Source: DATJMJ01 sp035503975 (GTDB lineage: Bacteria > Actinomycetota > Acidimicrobiia > Acidimicrobiales > Palsa-688). Taken from it: a stretch of 29,495 nucleotides of DNA. A program made the translations under genes and the position numbers. Below are positions 17,197-25,399 of the stretch, in pieces. Under the pieces are notes generated by a model. It searched no databases. It saw only the letters and a program-made list of their open reading frames with translations, and was not told the origin of the DNA. The stretch spans positions 1 to 29,495 of the forward strand of contig DATJST010000166.1 in the NCBI GenBank assembly GCA_035503975.1, given 5' to 3'. Every line of letters begins with the position of its first letter. Within the stretch, counting starts at the first letter, position 1.

Positions 17197-18709
17197 GAGC
17201 CTGCAGGGTGTCGCGAACTCGAGCCAGGAATGCGGCCGCATAAGCGCCGTCCACGGCCCGATGGTCCCACGACATGACGAGGTTGCCCACCGGGTGCACC
17301 GCAACGGCGTCGGTCCCGTCGGGCAGCTCCACGACCACCGGCCGCTTGCGCACCCCGTCCGTCGACAGGATGGCGACCTGAGGCTGATTGATGACGGGCA
17401 CTGTCAAGAAGGTGCCAAAGCCCCCCGCATTGGTAAGCGTGAACGTTCCTCCCGAGATGTCGTCCATGGTCAGGCGCTTGGAACGGGCGCGGCTCGCCAG
17501 GCCAGCGATCTCACGCGCCAAGGCAACTAGGCGCTTGTCCTCGGCCCGGTGCACTACCGGCACGAGCAGCCCTTCGAAATCGAGGTCAACGGCTATGCCC
17601 AAGTTGACCTCGCCGTGCACGATCAGCTCGTCGTCACCCACCGAAGAGTTGAGGTAGGGCCATTCCCCGAGAGCGTCAACCACCGCACGAGCGATGAAGG
17701 GCAGGTAGGTGAGGCTGAACCCCTCAGTGGCCTTGAAGTGTTCGCGGGCCGCCAGACGGGCTTTGTCGACGCCGGAATAGTCAACATCGACGGCCACCAT
17801 CGTGTGGGCGGACGTCTGCTTGGAGCGCACCATGTGCTCCGCGGTCCGGCGGCGGATATTGGTGAAAGGTACGACCGTGTCCCGCTCGCCCGCTCGTGGA
17901 GCGGGCACCGACGGCGCCGCTACGGGCAGCCGTTGCTCCACCGTACCCGCTGATGCTGCTGGGCCAGACAGAGAGGCGCCGTACACGACCGGCACCGGGC
18001 CGTCCCCGTTCGGGCCTTGGCGGTCTATGGCAGCGAGCACGTCGTCGCGGGTGATGCGGCCCCCGGCACCCGAGCCGGGTATGGCGGCCGGGTCGAGCCC
18101 GTGCTCGGCGATAAGGCGCCGTACCACGGGTGACAGCAACTTGCCGGGGCCACCCTGGGCGGGCGCGCTGGGTGGCCGCTGGTCTGCGGGCCGCGCTCCA
18201 GGCCTCGCCGGGCCACCCGTCGGAGGCTTGGGCGGCGCCGGCGTCGGTGCAGCGCCGGCACCGGCACGGCGCCCGCTAGCGACCACGTCGAAGGCGGCAC
18301 CGGTCTCGCCGGCCACGCCAAGCGGCTCTCCCTCGGCCTCGATCTCGGCCGCAGCCGCGGATCCGATCTGCTCGGGGGCGACAGCGTGGCCCTGTTCGGG
18401 CGGGGCGGGCGCGGAGACGTCGCCGTCGGCAATCTCGGCCGCTCCCACGGCCCGGCTCGCGCCGGCGGCATCGCCATTGGTGGCGATGACGGCCAATTTG
18501 GAACCAACAGAAACGGTCTCGCCTTCTGCTACGAGGATCTCGGTCACGGTGCCGCTCACCGGCGAGGGCACCTCGGAGTCGACCTTGTCCGTGGATACTT
18601 CGAACAGGACTTCGTCTTCACCTACAGGGTCCCCGACCCGCTTATGCCACTTGGTGATGGTGCCCTCGGTGACCGTTTCACCGAGCTGGGGCATCGTGAT
18701 CTCAGCCAA
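17174..18709 (-). CDS. 2-oxoacid dehydrogenase E2 component (dihydrolipoamide acyltransferase)
   Basis: The core subunit of a 2-oxoacid dehydrogenase complex, 511 residues. The lipoyl domain (1-80) has the target Lys42 in STDKVDSEVPSP. A long Ala/Pro linker (about 85-185) leads to a peripheral-subunit-binding domain (about 190-232, SPVVRRLIAEHGLDPAAIPG). The acyltransferase domain (about 280-511) has GTFTLTNAGGFGTFLTVPVI and the catalytic His483/Asp487 in SWDHRAVDG. There is one lipoyl domain, and the order E2-lipB-lipA matches the mycobacterial dlaT/sucB neighbourhood. No E1 gene is in the window, so acetyl (pyruvate) or succinyl (oxoglutarate) specificity is open. TTG 18709 overlaps the lpd stop by 8 bases and is preceded by GGAAGAGG eight bases away; MAEITMPQLGETVTEG is the canonical beginning. 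Confidence 0.95.
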   Translation of the reverse strand: MAEITMPQLGETVTEGTITKWHKRVGDPVGEDEVLFEVSTDKVDSEVPSPVSGTVTEILVAEGETVSVGSKLAVIATNGDAAGASRAVGAAEIADGDVSAPAPPEQGHAVAPEQIGSAAAAEIEAEGEPLGVAGETGAAFDVVASGRRAGAGAAPTPAPPKPPTGGPARPGARPADQRPPSAPAQGGPGKLLSPVVRRLIAEHGLDPAAIPGSGAGGRITRDDVLAAIDRQGPNGDGPVPVVYGASLSGPAASAGTVEQRLPVAAPSVPAPRAGERDTVVPFTNIRRRTAEHMVRSKQTSAHTMVAVDVDYSGVDKARLAAREHFKATEGFSLTYLPFIARAVVDALGEWPYLNSSVGDDELIVHGEVNLGIAVDLDFEGLLVPVVHRAEDKRLVALAREIAGLASRARSKRLTMDDISGGTFTLTNAGGFGTFLTVPVINQPQVAILSTDGVRKRPVVVELPDGTDAVAVHPVGNLVMSWDHRAVDGAYAAAFLARVRDTLQARDWSAEL

Positions 18710-20150
18710 CGTGCAGACCTCTTCCGGCCAGGGCGAGCATGGTCTCGCCGAACACTTCTGACAACGACGGGTGGGGCTGCACCAGTTGGGCGACCTCGTC
18801 CGCGGTCGCTTCCCAGTTGACAGCCAGGTAGCCCTGGCCGAGCTGCTCGGTCACCCATGGCCCGGCCATGTGGACGCCGAGGAGGCGGCCGGCACGCCCG
18901 TCAGGCAACTTCTCGGCGATCAACTTGACCAGGCCTTCGCTGTCGCCGACGATAGCGGCACGGCCGTTGCCGGCAAATGGGTCCTTCTTCGTGACCACGT
19001 CGAAGCCGGCTTCCCGGGCCGCATCCTCCGAATAGCCGGCGAAAGCTACTTCGGGATGGGTGTAGACGCACCACGGGACGTTGCGGTAGTCAACCGGCAC
19101 GGGTTCCCGACCGAGCAACTGGTCGACGACCACGATCGCCTCCGCGAAGCCGACGTGGGCGAGGCCAGGCGTAGCCACCAGGTCGCCCATGGCCCAAACG
19201 CCTTCGGCGCTCGTCTGCATGAGCTCGTCCACCTTCACGAACCCACGCTCGTCGACTTCGACGCCGCAACCAGGCCCGATGAGGTTGTCGCTGAAAGGCC
19301 GGCGGCCGACCGACACCACGACCGCTTCGACCTCGAGGCTGCCTTGCTCGTCGCCACCCGCGGAGAACTGCACAGCCGTCGTCTTGCCGTCGCCTGAGGG
19401 TTTGTGGCCCTTTACGAGCACGCCCGTCTTGATGTCTATGCCGCGCCGGGCGAAGGACTTCACCACCACCGCGGTCACGTCCTTGTCCACGCCGGGCAGG
19501 ATGCTCGGGAGCGCCTCCAAGATGGTCACCTTGACACCCATGTCTGCGAGCATCGAAGCGAACTCGCAGCCGATCGCGCCACCACCGATCACCACCGCCG
19601 ATCCCGGCAACTGCTCGAGCTCGAGCACCTCGTCGCTCGTGAGCACCAAGCGGCCGTCCACCTCGAAGCCGGGGATCGTCCGCGGTACCGAACCGGCGGC
19701 GAGGAGGACGGCTGGAGCGCGCAGCTCGGTCAGCGTCCCGTCCTCTCCTTCGACCCGTACGCTGCGGTCCTCTCGGAGGGAGCCAAAGCCGTTGAACGTC
19801 GTCACCTTGCACTTCTTGAGCAGCCCTTGGAGGCCCTTGTGCTGCTGGTCGATGACCTTGCGCTTGCGCACTTGCGTCGTGGGAAAGTCCACTGTCCAGC
19901 CGTCCACGCCAATGCCGTACTCCTTGGCGCCCTTGACCGTCCGGTAGACCGCTGCTGTCTCCAGGAGCTCCTTGGCTGGGATGCAGCCACGGTGCAGGCA
20001 GGTGCCCCCCACCTTGTCCTTTTCGACCAGGGCGAAGCGCAATCCCTGGCGGCCACCATAAAGAGCCGCGGCGTAACCGGCAGGCCCGCCACCGATCACC
20101 ACTGCGTCAAATTGTTGACCTCCCTCAGGCTGCACCGTAGGGACCACCAC
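18702..20150 (-). CDS. lpd: Dihydrolipoyl dehydrogenase (E3)
   Basis: A flavoprotein that re-oxidises dihydrolipoyl groups of E2 and reduces NAD+. The 482 residues are normal for the family. The FAD fold begins FDAVVIGGGPAGYAAAL at residue 14. The redox disulfide is Cys51/Cys56 in GGTCLHRGCIPAKELL. The NAD fold is VVIGGGAIGCEFASMLADMG. The second FAD contact is VWAMGDLVATPGLAHVGFAE. The C-terminal interface has the catalytic pair in HPSLSE. It is the first gene of the lpd-E2-lipBA-peptidase operon, with overlaps at each junction. GTG 20150 is the start: GAGAAAG precedes it and a TAGTGT box lies 15 bases upstream. The first 13 residues are not conserved. Confidence 0.96.
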   Translation of the reverse strand: MVVPTVQPEGGQQFDAVVIGGGPAGYAAALYGGRQGLRFALVEKDKVGGTCLHRGCIPAKELLETAAVYRTVKGAKEYGIGVDGWTVDFPTTQVRKRKVIDQQHKGLQGLLKKCKVTTFNGFGSLREDRSVRVEGEDGTLTELRAPAVLLAAGSVPRTIPGFEVDGRLVLTSDEVLELEQLPGSAVVIGGGAIGCEFASMLADMGVKVTILEALPSILPGVDKDVTAVVVKSFARRGIDIKTGVLVKGHKPSGDGKTTAVQFSAGGDEQGSLEVEAVVVSVGRRPFSDNLIGPGCGVEVDERGFVKVDELMQTSAEGVWAMGDLVATPGLAHVGFAEAIVVVDQLLGREPVPVDYRNVPWCVYTHPEVAFAGYSEDAAREAGFDVVTKKDPFAGNGRAAIVGDSEGLVKLIAEKLPDGRAGRLLGVHMAGPWVTEQLGQGYLAVNWEATADEVAQLVQPHPSLSEVFGETMLALAGRGLHVG

Positions 20151-20165
20151 CTTTCTCGCTGCACC

Positions 20166-20171
20166 ACACTA
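20166..20171 (-). promoter_or_regulatory. Candidate -10 box for the lpd-E2-lipBA-peptidase operon
   Basis: On the minus strand TAGTGT (20171-20166) would place transcription near 20159, leaving a leader of about 8 bases containing GAGAAAG before the GTG at 20150. No convincing -35 was seen. The box overlaps the ATG at 20171 of the divergent frame, another reason to prefer the later start for that gene. Confidence 0.35.
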
Positions 20172-20242
20172 TGGCGGCCACGCGATGGTACGGCCAAGGT
20201 GCTCACGGGGACAGCGCCAAGGGTGCCAAGCTGGGCCACACG

Positions 20243-21163
20243 ATGCGCCCGCTCCGTCCCGCACGCCTCCGGCTGCCCGCTTTCCTCGCCGCGTCCGGCC
20301 TGGCTGCCCTCGGCACCTTGGGGGTGAGCGGGTGCGGGTCAGGACCGGCCGCCCCTCGTGCCGGCGGCGGCGCCGGAGCGGCTCGCTCTGCCGCCCCCGT
20401 GATGGTGGCCGCCTCGGTTTACCCTCTGGCCCAGCTGGTGAGCTACATCGGTGGCAAATGGGTACACGTCGTCGATCTCGCCGCCGCGGGCGCCCAGCCC
20501 CAGGACCTGCGTCTAGGAGTGGCCCAGAAGGCCGAGCTGCACCAGGCCAAGCTGGTGATCGAAGTGGGTGACGGTTACCAGCCCGAGATCGAAGCGGCAG
20601 CGCGGCTGGGCCCGCACCTGGCCGTGCTGCCGAGGATCTCGCGCCAAGCAGAGCCGTACGAATTCTGGCTCGACCCGTACCTGATGGCCGATGCGGCACC
20701 GCTGATCGCCGCTGCCCTTGTGGCCGCCGACCCTGCGGGCAAGGCGCAGTTCGACGATGGCTCACGCGACTTCGAGGCCGTCGCGGCGTCGATCGAGTCC
20801 GATTTCGAGAGCACGTTCACCCAGTGCCAGGACACTTACTTCGTGACCGCAGACGACGCGTTCGGCCGTATGGCGGCGGCGTTCGACCTCGTCGACGTCC
20901 CCCTGAACAGCGACGGGGTGACAACAGCGATCGCCACCATCGCTCAGCGCAAGCTGACGGCGGTGTTCAGCGAGACCGGCGTGCCCTCCGAGCTCGTCGC
21001 CCTGGTGGCCACCCGCGCCGGCGTCGGCGTCAAGAACTTGGACCCCATGGAGATCGCCCCCGGCCCAGGCAGCCCCCAGCTCAGCTATTTCTCCACCATG
21101 GAGGAGGACCTCACCACCATGGAAGGTCCGATGGCGTGCGACGTTTCGGGTTCATTCTCATGA
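20243..21163 (+). CDS. ZnuA-like metal ABC transporter substrate-binding lipoprotein lacking the histidine ligands
   Basis: A 306-residue lipoprotein with the cluster A-I (ZnuA/TroA) fold. It has a signal peptide with lipobox GVSGC. The family opening AASVYPLAQLVSYIGGKWVHV is clear, and WLDP and FVTADDAFGRMAAAF match family blocks. The three metal-binding histidines are replaced: Gln87 in PQDLRL (usually PHxxxP), Glu140 in EFWLDP (usually HxWLDP) and Asp204 in TADDAFG (usually FHxAFGY). The fourth acidic ligand position may be Glu244 in SETGVP. It also lacks the His-rich loop. No permease or ATPase gene is nearby. It may bind another metal, an organic ligand, or nothing. ATG 20243 is chosen because it begins the signal peptide; ATG 20171 adds 24 residues without export features. 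Its stop overlaps the next start (ATGA). Confidence 0.8.
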   Translation: MRPLRPARLRLPAFLAASGLAALGTLGVSGCGSGPAAPRAGGGAGAARSAAPVMVAASVYPLAQLVSYIGGKWVHVVDLAAAGAQPQDLRLGVAQKAELHQAKLVIEVGDGYQPEIEAAARLGPHLAVLPRISRQAEPYEFWLDPYLMADAAPLIAAALVAADPAGKAQFDDGSRDFEAVAASIESDFESTFTQCQDTYFVTADDAFGRMAAAFDLVDVPLNSDGVTTAIATIAQRKLTAVFSETGVPSELVALVATRAGVGVKNLDPMEIAPGPGSPQLSYFSTMEEDLTTMEGPMACDVSGSFS

Positions 21164-21735
21164 AACTGATCATCGACCAAGCCATCGAGGTGACCCCCGA
21201 CCAAGCCCAGGCCGCCCTCTTGGACGCCGCCTTCTACGAGAGCCTTGGGCAGCTCGAAGGGATCTCGGCCCCTGAGGTGCGTTCGCTTTCCTCGGAGAAT
21301 GGGCGAGCACATGCGGTGCTCGGGTACCGCTTCGCCGGCGAGCTCAATGGCGTGGCCCGTTCCGTACTGGACCCCGCCAAGTTGACCTGGGCCCAGCTGA
21401 CCGATGTCGACCTGCCCGCCAGGCGCACGGAAATCCGCATGGTGCCGGACAACTACGCCGGCCTACTGAGCTTCGCCGGGTGGTACGAACTGCGCCCCGG
21501 CGAGGGGGGCGGCACGTGCCAGCACCTCGAGGCCGAACTGCGGGTCAACGTACCGCTGTTAGGAGCGCTCGCAGAGCGTGCGATCGCGGGGAGCATCGGG
21601 GAGAACTTGGCGGCGACGGCCGCGCTCGTGGAGCGCTTCGTGGCCGGCCAGCGGGCATCTGCCGCCGGCTCCCGCCAAAGGGCGAAGCGCGCCCCGCCAG
21701 CCAAGGCCGGGGAGGCCGATGGCGGCTCGGGCTGA
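21160..21735 (+). CDS. DUF2505 protein (SRPBCC-like fold)
   Basis: A 191-residue protein matching the actinobacterial DUF2505 pattern: an opening strand MKLIIDQAIEVTPDQAQA, AAFYESLGQL in the first helix, central strands with AVLGYRFAGELNGVARSVL, and a Thr/Arg-rich strand TEIRMVPDNYAGLLSFAGWYEL, ending in a long helix and a basic disordered tail (about 160-191). The family is distantly related to START/Bet v1 ligand-binding proteins; no function is established. ATG 21160 overlaps the lipoprotein stop (ATGA) and has no ribosome-binding site of its own, so translation is probably coupled. The frame stays open far upstream inside the lipoprotein gene, but that part is shadow. Confidence 0.82.
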   Translation: MKLIIDQAIEVTPDQAQAALLDAAFYESLGQLEGISAPEVRSLSSENGRAHAVLGYRFAGELNGVARSVLDPAKLTWAQLTDVDLPARRTEIRMVPDNYAGLLSFAGWYELRPGEGGGTCQHLEAELRVNVPLLGALAERAIAGSIGENLAATAALVERFVAGQRASAAGSRQRAKRAPPAKAGEADGGSG

Positions 21736-22570
21736 ACAAGTCGCCGCGGCGCTGGAGGACTGTCTCGAGCGGTGGCCCGGCCGGGGCGCGGCCGGGGTCG
21801 CACTGTCGTCGGGCACGCTGACCTCGGCGGGGCCCGTGGAGCAGCCTTTCGCCTGGGCCTCGGTGACCAAGCTCCTGGTCAGCCAGGCCTGCCTGGTCGC
21901 TGTGGAGGAGATGATAGTGCGCCTGGACGATCCCTGCGGCCCGGACGGCTCGACCCTGGCCCACCTGCTGGCGCACACTTCGGGCCTTCCGTTCGAGGGC
22001 GCTCACCCAGTCGCACCCCCGGCTCGGCGCCGTATATATTCCAACACCGGCATAGTGTTGGCGGCGGCTCACCTGGCACGCAGTGCCGGCATGCCCTTTG
22101 ACGAGTACCTGCGCGCCGGCGTGCTCGAGCCCCTCGGGATGCACGCCACCCACCTGACGGGCTCAGCCGCGCACAGCGCCGTTGGGCCGCTGGCCGATCT
22201 CCTGCGGTTCGCCCGCGAGCTGCTGGCGCCGACACTGGTAAGCCGGGTGACATGGGAGCTTGCCACCACGGTGGCCTGGCCCGGCTTGGCCGGAGTGGTG
22301 CCCGGGTTCGGCCGTTACGACAACTGCGACTGGGGCCTCGGGCCTGAGATCCGGGGCACGAAGTCGCCCCACTGGACAGGAAAGAGGAATTCTCCTACCA
22401 CCTTCGGCCATTTCGGCCAGGCCGGCTCTTTGCTGTGGGTTGACCCCGAAGCCGAGGTGGCGCTCGCCGGTCTCGGGGCCACGCCGTTCGGCCCGTGGGC
22501 CAAGGAGCTTTGGCCGGCCCTGGCCGACGCGGTCCTCGCCTGGCGCGCGGACGCCTGCACCGGCGCCTGA
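21719..22570 (+). CDS. Serine beta-lactamase-like hydrolase (class C/PBP family)
   Basis: A 283-residue protein of the beta-lactamase/transpeptidase-like superfamily. The nucleophile motif is Ser48-x-x-Lys51 in ASVTKLLVSQ, the second motif is Tyr107-Ser-Asn in RRIYSNTGI, and the third is His231-x-Gly in FGHFGQAG. This set is typical of esterases, EstB-like enzymes and DD-peptidases; no beta-lactam activity should be assumed. There is no signal peptide, so it appears cytoplasmic. It is shorter than most members (about 350-400). ATG 21719 lies in the last 17 bases of the DUF2505 gene and is preceded by GGGGAGG. Its 3' end is overlapped for 256 bp by the antisense frame of the metallopeptidase. 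The substrate is unknown. Confidence 0.87.
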   Translation: MAARAEQVAAALEDCLERWPGRGAAGVALSSGTLTSAGPVEQPFAWASVTKLLVSQACLVAVEEMIVRLDDPCGPDGSTLAHLLAHTSGLPFEGAHPVAPPARRRIYSNTGIVLAAAHLARSAGMPFDEYLRAGVLEPLGMHATHLTGSAAHSAVGPLADLLRFARELLAPTLVSRVTWELATTVAWPGLAGVVPGFGRYDNCDWGLGPEIRGTKSPHWTGKRNSPTTFGHFGQAGSLLWVDPEAEVALAGLGATPFGPWAKELWPALADAVLAWRADACTGA

Positions 22571-24348
22571 CCCCCTGCCCCGCCCGATCGTCGCCACCCG
22601 GCGGTCGTCGTGCTCGGCGGAGGGCCGACGCGCTCGAGGTGATAGTCGATGCCGCTGGTGGCGAGCTCCAAGATCGAGCTGCCGCTGCACATATAGTCCG
22701 TAGTGTGAGCGACTTCCGTGATCGTCTCTGTGTGCGTCTGGCCGGCGACCTTGTACTCGGCTTGGACATCACTCGAGACTGGCGTGGCCACGTAGTCGCC
22801 CGCAGTCGGCGACATCACGTGCAGGTTTGTGATCTTGTAAAAGGCTTCGCCGGTGAACTTGTAGGCAATCCCGGCCAGGATGATCGGTGCCGAACCGTTG
22901 TAATCGACCAACACAGTGCCGTCGCCGGTGTCGCTGGGCGTCATCGTCCAGGTTATGCCCGCGCCGCCGCTGGCAAAACTGCCGGACTCGTCCTGCACGA
23001 CCCACTTGCCAGCGAAGCAGCTAAGACCGCAATAGGATTCCAGGGTCTCGCCCCGCAACAGCACGGAAGCCGCGTTCGGGCCGCCGGTGAGGCCTATGTA
23101 CTCGAGCCCGGCGGCCATATGCACGAAATGCTGGCCGGGGTGAAGGCTCATCGCCGGGCACGAGCACGAGCTCATTGTGCAGTAAACGTTTTGGGCCGCA
23201 GTAGCTAACGCGTCGGCCTGGTCGGAGGCACCGGTCGAGAGCATGCCCTGCGCGTTCGCTGACGGCGACACCAATTGCACCACCTGGGCGCCGACATCTA
23301 AAGGTCGGAGAGAGGCTGCGGCAACTCCCGAGGACACCGTGACGACCACCCCGTTGAGCAGGTTCGTAGGTGGCAGGAGCTTCGAATCGTAGTGGGTGAG
23401 CCCCTTCCCGCCCGTGTCCCAGCCCGTTGCGGGATAACGGCCCGTGACAAAACTTGGTCCCCACGTCTGGAGGAAGTCGGCAGTGGGGGCGGCCGCGGCC
23501 CAGCCGGCGGTGCTCGAGTCAGCGTGGTCGATGAACGCCTGCCCGATCGGGATAATCTTGTGCCAGACGTCCGTCCCGGTTTCGGCCAAGTGGACGAAAA
23601 AACCTATGCCGTCGTTCTGCCGGGTAAAAAGCGATGTGCTCGGGCTGTTCAAGTAGTCCTGCCAATAGCCCTGGGCTTCGGGGTCACCGCCCCCGAGCAC
23701 TGCCTCCACCCAGGTCGGCAGGCCTTCCAGGTACCAACCCGGGAAGTGGGCATAACTGGCACCGAAATGCTCCAACAGTAGGCAGTGGGTGAGCTCGTGG
23801 TAAAAGAACGCGTCGACGTCGTGGGCGGAGTACGCCGGCGGTAAGGTATGCGGCTGGATGTGCACGGCGCAGCTCGTGACCGTGGAGGTCGCCACGGAGG
23901 TCCCACGACAGCCCCAGGTGTACATGAGCGAATAGGCGTTAGGGTCGCCCGCGGTCGGCAGGTTTTGGGTATTGAGCTCGATGTACGCCGGCCCGCTGAA
24001 CGCGATCCCGATGTGGCTGGCCAAGTCCTTCTCGATGTCGGCAACCTGCTCGCTGTAGGCGGTCCCGCCGGCCGAGCTGGCTCCCGGGCATGGCGCGTTG
24101 GGATTGATCTTGGCCGGCTTGCCGCTGCTGACGCGCGCCCATGCCGCGCCGGCGACGGCCGCCCCCGCGACCGTCCCTGACCGCCCGGGGGTGATCGCGA
24201 GGGTCGCCTTGCGGGCAGGGCCCGGCCCGGCGGCGGCCGTCGACTGGCTGGCCGCCACGAACATCAGCGCCGCAGCGAGCACGACCGCGGCGCGCCACCC
24301 ACGGAATGTGAGAACCAGGACTGCTGCCGTGCCGGGGCGCGGGGTCAT
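22315..24348 (-). CDS. Secreted HExxH zinc metallopeptidase-like protein (3' end uncertain)
   Basis: A protein of 677 residues as read. Residues 1-40 form a signal peptide (FRGWRAAVVLAAALMFVAAS). The zinc site is HELTH (His184, Glu185, His188), with Glu208 in GWYLEGLPTWVE 19 residues later as the third ligand, the gluzincin pattern. Several Cys pairs suit an exported protein. Residues about 350-590 look like beta-rich domains without a recognised name. From about residue 593 the protein becomes Arg/Ala/Pro-rich and lies antisense to the 3' end of the serine hydrolase gene; this tail looks like shadow translation, so the natural end may be near 22570 and the stop lost by mutation or sequencing error. 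The start is firm: ATG 24348 follows AAGGAGGT by seven bases. The target is unknown. Confidence 0.72.
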   Translation of the reverse strand: MTPRPGTAAVLVLTFRGWRAAVVLAAALMFVAASQSTAAAGPGPARKATLAITPGRSGTVAGAAVAGAAWARVSSGKPAKINPNAPCPGASSAGGTAYSEQVADIEKDLASHIGIAFSGPAYIELNTQNLPTAGDPNAYSLMYTWGCRGTSVATSTVTSCAVHIQPHTLPPAYSAHDVDAFFYHELTHCLLLEHFGASYAHFPGWYLEGLPTWVEAVLGGGDPEAQGYWQDYLNSPSTSLFTRQNDGIGFFVHLAETGTDVWHKIIPIGQAFIDHADSSTAGWAAAAPTADFLQTWGPSFVTGRYPATGWDTGGKGLTHYDSKLLPPTNLLNGVVVTVSSGVAAASLRPLDVGAQVVQLVSPSANAQGMLSTGASDQADALATAAQNVYCTMSSCSCPAMSLHPGQHFVHMAAGLEYIGLTGGPNAASVLLRGETLESYCGLSCFAGKWVVQDESGSFASGGAGITWTMTPSDTGDGTVLVDYNGSAPIILAGIAYKFTGEAFYKITNLHVMSPTAGDYVATPVSSDVQAEYKVAGQTHTETITEVAHTTDYMCSGSSILELATSGIDYHLERVGPPPSTTTAGWRRSGGAGGQAPVQASARQARTASARAGQSSLAHGPNGVAPRPASATSASGSTHSKEPAWPKWPKVVGEFLFPVQWGDFVPRISGPRPQSQLS

Positions 24349-24355
24349 GCTCCTG

Positions 24356-24396
24356 ACCTCCTTGTCGGGCCAAGCGGCCGACGCAGCGAAATTGTA
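24356..24396 (-). promoter_or_regulatory. Promoter -10 box and Shine-Dalgarno site of the metallopeptidase gene
   Basis: On the minus strand TACAAT (24396-24391) is a strong -10 box; transcription would begin near 24384. AAGGAGGT (24363-24356) lies seven bases before the ATG at 24348. This is the best Shine-Dalgarno sequence in the window, fitting a well-translated exported protein. No good -35 was found at 16-18 bp. Confidence 0.6.
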
Positions 24397-24451
24397 GGCC
24401 CCGGACAGGGCGCTCGGACCGCGGGACCGTGGGCCGCCCCGCCGCGAATGG

Positions 24452-25288
24452 TTATGCGCTGGCCCGCTTGTCGTCCAAGCGGGCGCCCTCTTTGGCGGGA
24501 GCTCGCCCGTCCTTTTCGGCGCGCGCCAGGCTTGCCTCCAGAGCCGCCATCAGGTCGACCACCGGCGCGGGCGCCTCGGGCGCCTCGGGCATGGAGATCT
24601 CGTTACCCTCCGCCTTGGCCTCGATCAAGGCGAGGATTTTTTCGCGGTGCTCGTCCTTGTACTTCTCGGGCTCCCATTCGGCCGAAAGTGAGCTGACCAA
24701 CTGGCGCGCCATGTTGACCTCACGCTCTGACGGCTTGGTGTCCTTGGTCGTCTGCACCTCGAGCTCGTCCGTCTCGACGACCTCGTCGGCAAAGAGCAAA
24801 GTGGAAAGGACCAAGGTGCCTTCACGGGGGCGGAGCGCGGCCAGGTACTCCTTGGTGCGCAGCACGAACCGCCCGATGCCCACTTTGCCCGTGCCCTCCA
24901 TGGCCTCGACCAGCAAGGCATAAGGCCGAGCGGCGGGACCGTCGGGCACGAGGTAGTAGCTGTGGTCGAAAAAAAGCGGGTCGATCGCGGCGAGGTCGAC
25001 GAACTCCTCGATGTCGATACTGCGGCTCGCTTCGGGGGCCAAGCCCTCCAGCTCCTCGGGCTCGACCACAACGTACTGGCCCTTATGGATCTCGTAGCCC
25101 TTAACGATCTCCGAGTAGTCGACCTCCTCGCCGTCCACCGAGCACACCCGCTTCTGGTTGATGCGGCCGCCGTCGGTTGCGTGCAACTGGTGGAAGCGGA
25201 CGTCTTTGGGCGACGTCGCAGTGACCAGCTTCACAGGCACGTTGACGAGGCCGAAGCTGATCGACCCGCTCCAGATGGATCTAGGCAT
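24452..25288 (-). CDS. ku: Bacterial Ku, DNA-end-binding protein of non-homologous end joining
   Basis: Ku homodimers thread onto double-strand ends and recruit ligase LigD. The 278-residue protein begins with the canonical MPRSIWSGSISFGLVNVPVKL and continues with HQLHATDGGRINQKRVC, VKGYEIHKGQYVVVEPEEL, SIDIEEFVDLAAIDPLFF, SYYLVPDG and YALLVEAMEGTGKVGIGRFVLR, all hallmark blocks of the Ku core (about 1-230). The C-terminal 45 residues are charged and include ALEASLARAEK, as in the LigD-contacting tail of other bacterial Ku. ATG 25288 is preferred because it begins the conserved MPRS; ATG 25297 adds three residues. No clear ribosome-binding site is present, and a weak CAGAAT box sits at leaderless spacing. 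No ligD is in the window. The divergent neighbour is nurA. Confidence 0.96.
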   Translation of the reverse strand: MPRSIWSGSISFGLVNVPVKLVTATSPKDVRFHQLHATDGGRINQKRVCSVDGEEVDYSEIVKGYEIHKGQYVVVEPEELEGLAPEASRSIDIEEFVDLAAIDPLFFDHSYYLVPDGPAARPYALLVEAMEGTGKVGIGRFVLRTKEYLAALRPREGTLVLSTLLFADEVVETDELEVQTTKDTKPSEREVNMARQLVSSLSAEWEPEKYKDEHREKILALIEAKAEGNEISMPEAPEAPAPVVDLMAALEASLARAEKDGRAPAKEGARLDDKRASA

Positions 25289-25384
25289 GAGCAACATTCT
25301 GGTCGCTCGACACGACCTCCTGCCCGCCCCGAGGCCACTTTGGCGGTGCACGCGGCAATGCAGCGGGGCGCCGCGGCGCGCCAC

Positions 25385-25399
25385 TAGCATCCCGGCGCG
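25385..25399 (+). promoter_or_regulatory. Candidate -10 box for a leaderless nurA message
   Basis: TAGCAT at 25385-25390, the same hexamer as before metH, is followed by eight bases and the GTG start at 25399. Transcription would begin within two bases of the start codon. No ribosome-binding site is present. Confidence 0.5.

Noticed and set aside
17197..17304. Longer start of the LipB-LipA frame at ATG 17304 or 17241
   Set aside because: This part overlaps the well-conserved C-terminus of E2 and adds residues not found in LipB; GTG 17196 or 17163 fits the known N-terminus.
20171..20242. Upstream ATG of the ZnuA-like gene
   Set aside because: It adds 24 residues before the signal peptide and overlaps the candidate lpd promoter box; ATG 20243 begins a normal lipoprotein signal.
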